Shown in pieces: positions 57,801 to 64,000 of a DNA stretch of 64,000 nt. The DNA is from Erythrophleum ivorense. Its lineage: Eukaryota > Streptophyta > Magnoliopsida > Fabales > Fabaceae. Where the stretch lies: contig JAIUCV010000002.1 in NCBI GenBank assembly GCA_026724425.1, positions 5,585,001 to 5,649,000 of the forward strand, in the 5' to 3' direction. The notes beneath the pieces were generated by a model. The model had not been told where the DNA came from, searched no databases, and saw nothing but the letters and a program-made list of their open reading frames with translations. The stretch's first letter is position 1. The number at the start of each line of letters is the position of its first letter. Made by a program: the position numbers and the translations under genes.

Positions 57801-59820
57801 TAAATTTTCATTTACATAGCTTGCCAATTATTCCATAATAATTATTTTTAATTAGTCCAAATCTATGATTAATACCTTAATTAATTTTGGGGTGTTACAT
57901 ACCTCTTTCCAATTAAGTTATCTCTGATTTAATATTTAGACTCCCAATGTTACTAAATTCTATATGATACTAATCAATTCTTCTAAAAGATATTTTGATG
58001 TTTACAGGATATGACAAACTTTCTCACATTTCCCAAAGCAATTGAATGCAGTTGAATTGTACACAAATACTTCACTTATTGACTCATAGGTGAGTTTAGA
58101 AATTCAACCAACATATTCACAATAACATCATACCATATCGATGGAAACCATTTTGCAACCAAGTTCCTCCCACCTAATACTTTGCTTTACTAAATCTCGT
58201 CTTCCGAATGTCTTTGAAAATAATGTATTAGAAGACTTTAAAAATGAAGATAAATATAAAGCTGAACTCGACCTTGACTATAATGACAATGAGCATAATG
58301 ATAACGATGATAGCAATGATGATGGTAAGGATAATGATGGCGATGATGGATTTGAAAATGTAGATACGCTGCATGTTGGACCAACATATGAATATGTAGA
58401 TCCTACTGCTATTTTCTTCTTCCAAGTTAACATAATCTTAACTAGTAAGGATGGATTTTAAGATATTAGGAATAGCACAAATTTGAGCATGTAGGACTTG
58501 TATATTAAATACCTTTCAAGCGTGTTTTTCAAGCATTCAAACCTTGTATAAATGCATTTGATCACTTGAAATTGATGATCCAGATTGATAGAATATTTTT
58601 GTATGACAAATAAAAAATGACTCGTATTGATAGCAATGACACAAGATGACGATCGTCAGATTGTGCCAATTCCATTTGTAATAGTTGAAGAAAAGACTTA
58701 AATAACATGGACAAAGTTCCTTTTCAACTTTACCAGGAATTTGAGGACTTTGTTTGATTTTTGACAAATATCCATTAATTTTTGTTTACTATTGCTAATC
58801 CTTAGACTAGTTGGCAACCATTATATGGTTATCATGCTATGTGGCTAGCAACTTATCTACTTGCTTTGGGTCATTAAGTTTAAAGCAGATATTAAAAAAC
58901 ATTGGTATGTTTTTCATTTCTAACTAACCAAATACAAGGTTACCATTTCAATGCTTATTGTAACAATAGTTATTATGCCCAATAGGTTATACGTACAAGG
59001 GTCGATATGTTGATGAAAAGTTAGTTGAGTCGGCGACCATATATGAGAAAGTAGCTAAATGGCTTACAGACATCTTAAGGGAACAATGGATCCAGGCGTG
59101 TGATGTAGAGGGTCGTCGCTTCAGACACATGACAATAAACCTGACTAAGTGCATAAATGATGCTTTTAAAGGCATTAAGTCTTTACCTATATGAGGCATA
59201 ACCAAGGCAACATATTATAAGGTCAACTAATATTTTATGCAACATGCCAAAATAAGTTAATGCTTAATTGGCTGTAGGCCCAGTCTACTCCCAAAGCCTA
59301 ATAAAAAAGATAACATTAAATGTGTAGCTCGCCCTTACATGTATCGTGCGAGCATTCAACAAAAATTCTTAATCATTTAAGGTGAAGAAACTATATGATT
59401 AGATGAATTACTAGTACAATTAGTGCTACAAGATTAGCTTAACCGAGCATCTTTGTGATTGAGATGAATTTTAGGTGGAAAAATACCTATGTCAGCATGT
59501 TCTTACAGCTTGCACTTCCATTTTCCTAGACCCATTCTAGTTTGTGGACCCCATTTTCGGTTGGGACACCATGAGTTATATTTATTACAATACTTTTTAG
59601 TTGATTGAAGGACAAAAATATTAGCCAAACTCTGGCAATTCAAAATTGGTCCTTGATCCATCAATACTTTGTGAAAGAGGCCAACTACAAGCCTCTCACT
59701 ATTGAAATGAAATAAATTTTAGAACCTCGAGTTAACCTATTCGGTGTAGGTTATGTCGACAACTAGGTCATAATCAAGCAACTTGCCCACATTGTTAATG
59801 TGATGAATAGTAAAAAAACA
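54865..59820 (+). pseudogene. MuDR-type transposase remnant in MULE copy 2
   Basis: Begins MARRNELVCIYVNGRI at 54865, matching the start in copy 1. It is interrupted after about 160 bp by the insertion 55028-57900 and resumes with VLEDFKNEDKYKAELDLDYN and the acidic run near 58240-58350. It then lacks roughly 600 bp of the DNA-binding region relative to copy 1. Scattered DDE-domain pieces follow (near 58520-58880). After an intron that matches copy 1 comes GRYVDEKLVESA..KWLTDILREQW near 59000, and finally the SWIM-finger region near 59450-59560. Many stops. Confidence 0.8.
55028..57900. mobile_element. LTR-like insertion inside the transposase remnant of copy 2
   Basis: 2873 bp starting TGTAATGACCC and ending GGTGTTACAT, bracketed by ACCTC (55023-55027) and ACCTC (57901-57905). 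The transposase sequence of copy 1 runs uninterrupted across the same point, which confirms an insertion. No coding domains, so a solo LTR or noncoding nonautonomous element. The end would be a standard CA if the final T is an extra base. Confidence 0.7.
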
Positions 59821-60289
59821 AAATTTGTTACTTACATAAAACAGTGTATAAATTAATATATTACTCAATGTGTATATATTTATAAATCATTTTGTACTAA
59901 ATAGAATGTGTATACATAGCTTAATTTGTCACTTACTGAAAAATAATATGTTATTGAACTTTTACTGATATATTAAACCTATTCAGTTTATTGAATATTG
60001 TATGTTATTCATAAACTCTGTTAAAATTGTATATATGTATTATACCATAAATTGTATTTTGTAATTTTAATTCTATATACTTATGACAAGTGTATTGACA
60101 TCATCACTCTATAGTATGTTATGCATTTGAGGCTTGAGGATGATTCGTTATTATACTTATAGAGATTGCATATATCAGTCATTTAGAATGTTTATATGAC
60201 ATAATTTAATTACCCTTGTTAATTGCATAAATATGTATATTGATGATTAGCCATGTTAACTAATAAGCAATGTGTACTTTATATATGTT

Positions 60290-62345
60290 TGCAAGGCAAT
60301 TAGATTCTCCACCCACAATGTGCTCAACACAAAGATTATTCAGGTGATCCACCTCAAGCCATAGTAGATTATCAAAGGAATGCTACTTTTTACGATGTAC
60401 CCCAACTTAGCCACTTTGAGTATGAGCTATCATTTGTCAGTGTGCTTATGGAGCAGTGGTGACCAAAGATACACACGTTCCATACCATTCAAGGTGAGTG
60501 TATAATCACCCTTAAGGACATAACTGTACAGTTAAGCTTACCATGTAATGAAATCCTTATTTTTAGAGAGACAAATTGGTCATGGGCAGATACATACAAG
60601 TGGCTTCTTGGTATTTGACAGCCAACTGGGAAGATTGATTACCAACGACTAACTATTGCATGGTTGGCTGAGAACTTTGTTCACTTGCTCAATGATGCTA
60701 ATGAGGAGTTTATGCGTTGATTTGCATGAGCCTATATACTTAGGTTGATTGAAAGCTTTTTATTGTTAGATAAGTCTAGCCATAAAGTGTATTTGATGTA
60801 TCTCTCATTACTTATGGACTTCAAATAAGTTGGCAGATTTAGTTAGGATTTAGCAGTATTGGCTTACCTATACCAAAAGTTATGCAATGCAACATATAAG
60901 AGCAGGAAAGGAATAGATGGTTGCTTGACATTGCTGCACTTGTGGGTACGAGATTGATTTTCAATGCTTGCACCAGAGAGACCGTTAATCTATGATCCTT
61001 ACATAAAGAAGTATCATATCCTTTCCCATCTAGGCTTACTTTATATTTATAACTCTATATATTTATCTTTATTTTTCTAATGTGATTGAAAATTATAACA
61101 AAAAGAAAGAATATTAGATGACCTCTATGTCTAGTTATGTAAGCTCTTAGTCAGTACAAAACTTTACTAGATGTTATGGGAGACATTAAGATTAATTTTT
61201 TCTCCCTTTTCTATGTTGACATTGTAATTTTAACATTTCATGATATGCCCTTATTTTATCTATGTTACCTACATATTGTTTAACTCCATATCATCCACAA
61301 GATGTATATGATTTGATTTCGAAGTATTGTTTAGCTGCTCTAGATATTTTGATTGGTTTAGTGTCACTCATATGCTTCTATATCATAGAGTGGCATCGTT
61401 CAGACTGTGTCCTTCACCAGTTTGGTAGGTGCCAACCAATCCTTCAAGCGCTAATCAACTTAGATGCTCTCCAAGTTTTATAGCTTTAAGGAATAATCCA
61501 AACCAATAGGGTAATATAGCATAACACTTTCATCCAATAATGGTATAACTAGCAAAACGTTAAAGTATAGTCTCCTATTATTGACAAATCATTTGATCAC
61601 ACATTTAAGTACATGCGATGGTACTGACGATATACTCTATGCTGGATCCCACCCCTTAGTGTTATACGGTAAAATTTTAAATATTTGTCTCATTTGTCCT
61701 CTTTTTTTTCGGTATATATATATATACTTTACCGTTATGCTGACATTCAAATGCTTATTTTTTTTCACTTAGGTTGATCTAACATAAGGACTTTATCGTA
61801 TGCACTCACAAGACCCTCCACATTCGAATTTCTATGAGATTATAAGCCGAGGCACCAGAAATATATTATTGCTCTTGGTGAACAACAGTTTTCATTGTTA
61901 TCCTAGCCTGCTAAATTGGCACTTGATTTACCTATATCTCAAATTTTGATAAGTCGACTAGGTAAGTGACATCAAGGCCACTTGTTATGCCTACAACTCA
62001 CTGTTATAGGACAAAAGTAACAAAATGAGGAGCCGGTGTAGTAGGACATCAATAGTAGCATAGCTAGTCTATCTTTATATATTTCAACCATGGTATCTTA
62101 AGATATTAGTATAACCTATCCATCTTCATTTGTCCTAACCAATCAATTTAGTGACTTTGTATGATCCAATCCTTCACATTACATGTCATTGTCACTTATA
62201 TCTCATTTTAGAATACCCAAGTAGCAACCTAAAAGATCATTTGTTGGCCTATTATTTGATACATCTACCTTTAGTGTTACATACACTAGTAATTCCTTTG
62301 ATGCTGGAGGATCATTGCAACCAAGATTTGTAACACTACATCAGC
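60290..62345 (+). pseudogene. Plant mobile domain gene remnant in MULE copy 2
   Basis: Stop-filled similarity to the PMD gene of copy 1, in the same order. N-terminal PMD pieces lie near 60400-60720 (a YELSFVSVLMEQ-like segment, then GEC.ITLKDI near 60495). A domain tail is near 60840-60960. The open piece 61262-61483 contains YCLAALDILIGLVSLICFYIIEWHRSDCVLHQFGRCQPI, equal to the WIIEWHHPDRVLRQFG segment of copy 1. The C-terminal part is near 61790-62340. Shows that transposase plus PMD is the ancestral layout of the family. Confidence 0.75.
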
Positions 62346-62775
62346 CGATTTTTGTATCTGATTCCCTATGCTTCAATTTAAGTTCTCTACCCATGGTATA
62401 AGAGCAATAGCAATCAGAAGAAATGAGATGGCAACAACCATAACGTGAAAGAAGAAGGTTTTTTTGAGGCACCAAAAATCATTTATTATAGTATTTTTTT
62501 CTTCCAAATGTTTATGTAATTCATTGTTACATCTTTTATGAATTTTTCGCCATCATTGTATACCACTTTATTACTTTTGTCCCTATATTATATTAGTTTT
62601 ATATTTAATAAAATTTTAAAATATATTTATGGAAAATATAATTATTTAATTTATATTTCTTCAATTATTTGATTTTGTAAAATAATTTTAGCAAATTAAA
62701 TTTCAGCAACTCAAAAAAAATTCATTTGACCTTAGATTGTCCTAATCTGAGTTCAAATAAGTTTAACATATATAT

Positions 62776-62806
<31 letters not shown>

Positions 62807-62957
62807 CTTATTGATATCGAATTGATTGAGTCAGAATTCAAGTAAATTCAAATTAAATCAATCCAAGTTCCTCAAAAGTTTACTTCTCAAGCAAATACTT
62901 TTGGCAGCATTGTATTTAAATTATAACTTTTCTTCCTATGTTTGGATTTGCAAATTG
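62346..62957. other. 3' terminal region of MULE copy 2
   Basis: AT-rich with a (TA)n-type microsatellite at about 62767-62807. No dyad cluster as clear as in copy 1 is visible. Confidence 0.4.
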
Positions 62958-63864
62958 CTAATAGTGACAACTAACAAGTATTTACTTATTTATTTATTTA
63001 TTTTTTTGGGAGCCAAACTGACAAGTATTAAGATGAAATAACATATGATATTTTGTAGAACTTCTAAAAATATACCTAGTAAAATTCTTTTGGATTCTAC
63101 CAATTTAAGATTGTTAAATAATCATGCAATTTCAATTATTCCAAATTACAACTCAAATAAAATGAGTAGAAATAAATAAATCATCATAAATACATTCAGC
63201 CATGTTCTCATAAATTTTACATACAACTTAATAATAGATAAATTCACAATGAAATCTAAAAAAAGCAAAAATATAGAAGTAGAAAGCCGATTAGAGAGAA
63301 TTTTCTTAAAAGAGTCCTAATTTTAGTAATGGTCTCTTAAAACAGCCTTTTCTATCAAAAATCCTTTTAAATGTTAACATTAAAATTAATTACTCTCCTA
63401 TCAAAAGAGGCTAATTGCCTAACATACAAATATCCACTAACCTACTAATTAAAATACTTGACAAAATTTTAATACTACCTATTAGAATATTTTAATATAA
63501 AAACAAACATACTATGAAATATTATTTAATTATCTTTATTTTAAAATATCCCAACTTCAAATATAGATTATTTTAAATATATCTTTAATTGAAAAAATAT
63601 CTCAACAATTAAATTTAAATTAAATATTCCATCAAAGACTTCTATTTTTTTTCCTCCTGTGACTTGATCTTGGAAATGAATTAAGGTGATTTCCCTTAGC
63701 GTAAAACATATTAATTAGAAAATAAGTTATTTAGTCTAAGTCTAATAAGCCCAGATCCTATTATGCATAAATGAGTTTGATTATAATTTATAAATTATAA
63801 ACTTATTTACTACCAACATAAAGGTTTTGAATTTCAATCTTGATTAGTGTCTTTGAAATTTAAG
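62958..63864 (+). repeat. Intron 1 of gene 6, duplicate of about 20996-21886 in gene 3
   Basis: Colinear with gene 3's intron 1 through GATATTTTGTAGAACTTCT, AATAAAATGAGTAGAAA and CATATTAATTAGAAAAT. No gene of its own. Confidence 0.75.
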
Positions 63865-64000
63865 TTCAGAGTTTCAGATTCCCTTATCTGATTGCATATC
63901 TTGATTCCGTGGGCACCAACTTTACACATGGAGAAAATTTTGCAACAGCAGCATCTACAATCATACCTCCACCAAGTATTATACTTAAGGATAGTTTCAG

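Larger units (their letters stand above)
52494..62957 (+). mobile_element. MULE transposon copy 2, degenerate
   Basis: About 10.5 kb in intron 1 of gene 6, flanked by CCAATAGTG (52485-52493) and CTAATAGTG (62958-62966). Gene 4's intron has a single GCCAATAGTGACAAC, so this is a 9- to 10-bp duplication as expected for Mutator-like elements. The left end (CCAATGGCAAAAATAAATTA and AGAAAAGTAATTATTG) aligns with the transposase-side end of copy 1, so both belong to one family. It encodes, on the plus strand, remnants of the same transposase and the same PMD gene. A 2.87 kb LTR-like insertion and a satellite-like array account for part of the extra length. Confidence 0.8.
49641..64000 (+). pseudogene. 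GDSL esterase/lipase pseudogene (gene 6), 5'-truncated, runs off the window
   Basis: The first exon is only its 3' part, 49641-49755 (GGCTTGCCTGC..GATTTCATAG then GTAATT). Start, signal peptide and GDS block are missing. Intron 1 begins at 49756 and is interrupted by a solo LTR (50025-52426) and by MULE copy 2 (52494-62957). It resumes at 62958 and reaches exon 2 at 63865 (QSFRFPYLIAYLDSVGTNF..FATAAST), cut by the window end. The intron from 62958 on matches gene 3's intron from about 20996, and exon 1 is also closest to gene 3. Exons 3-5 lie outside. Confidence 0.8.

Noticed and set aside
1..64000. tRNA or rRNA genes
   Set aside because: I saw no cloverleaf with box A/B motifs and no rRNA-like segment by eye. 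A tRNA scan would be needed to exclude them fully.

Overview
The window is nuclear DNA from a eudicot plant. It is very AT-rich. Its genes have short spliced introns with GT/AG borders, and it is full of plant-type transposons: a chromovirus, solo LTRs, MULEs carrying a plant mobile domain (PMD) gene, MITEs and an Au-like SINE. I cannot name the species from sequence alone.

The backbone is a tandem array of GDSL esterase/lipase genes of the ENOD8 / Hev b 13 / At5g14450-like class, all on the + strand and all with the same five-exon structure. Only gene 1 (4447-6435, 390 codons) reads as intact. Gene 2 (12262-14206) has a nonsense codon and a damaged splice donor. Gene 3 (20418-32208) has lost its catalytic serine and is split by a 9.2 kb MULE. 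Gene 4 (34943-38437) has lost its GDS block beside a 1 kb insertion. Gene 5 (46441-48517) has several frameshifts. Gene 6 (49641 to beyond the right edge) has lost its 5' end and carries a solo LTR and a second, 10.5 kb MULE in intron 1. Further exon-5 scraps lie downstream of genes 3 and 4. Genes 2+3 and genes 5+6 form one duplicated two-gene block; most large insertions differ between the two blocks and so came after the duplication.

Layout: 1-2051, 3' part of a long LTR; 2974-3305, foldback element; 4447-6435, gene 1; 6972-8115, PIF/Harbinger-like element; 9757-9923, MITE; 10350-15158, gene 2 block; 15159-20388, Ty3/gypsy chromovirus (minus strand) in the 5' leader of gene 3; 20418-32208, gene 3 with MULE copy 1 (22270-31449); 32209-34942, remnants and MITEs; 34943-38437, gene 4; 39175-40876, solo LTR; 43190-44420, copia RT remnant; 44545-49600, gene 5 block; 49641-64000, gene 6 with a solo LTR (50025-52426) and MULE copy 2 (52494-62957), the latter itself hit by another LTR-like insertion (55028-57900).

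The most unusual content is the MULE family. Each copy encodes a MuDR-type transposase followed, in the same orientation, by a PMD gene. Copy 1 also has clusters of spaced dyads near both ends (10-bp arms, 7-bp spacer, CGGA/TCCG core), which look like protein-binding sites. Both copies are inactivated by stops and indels. Many insertions can be dated relative to each other because the paralogous GDSL units supply empty sites.
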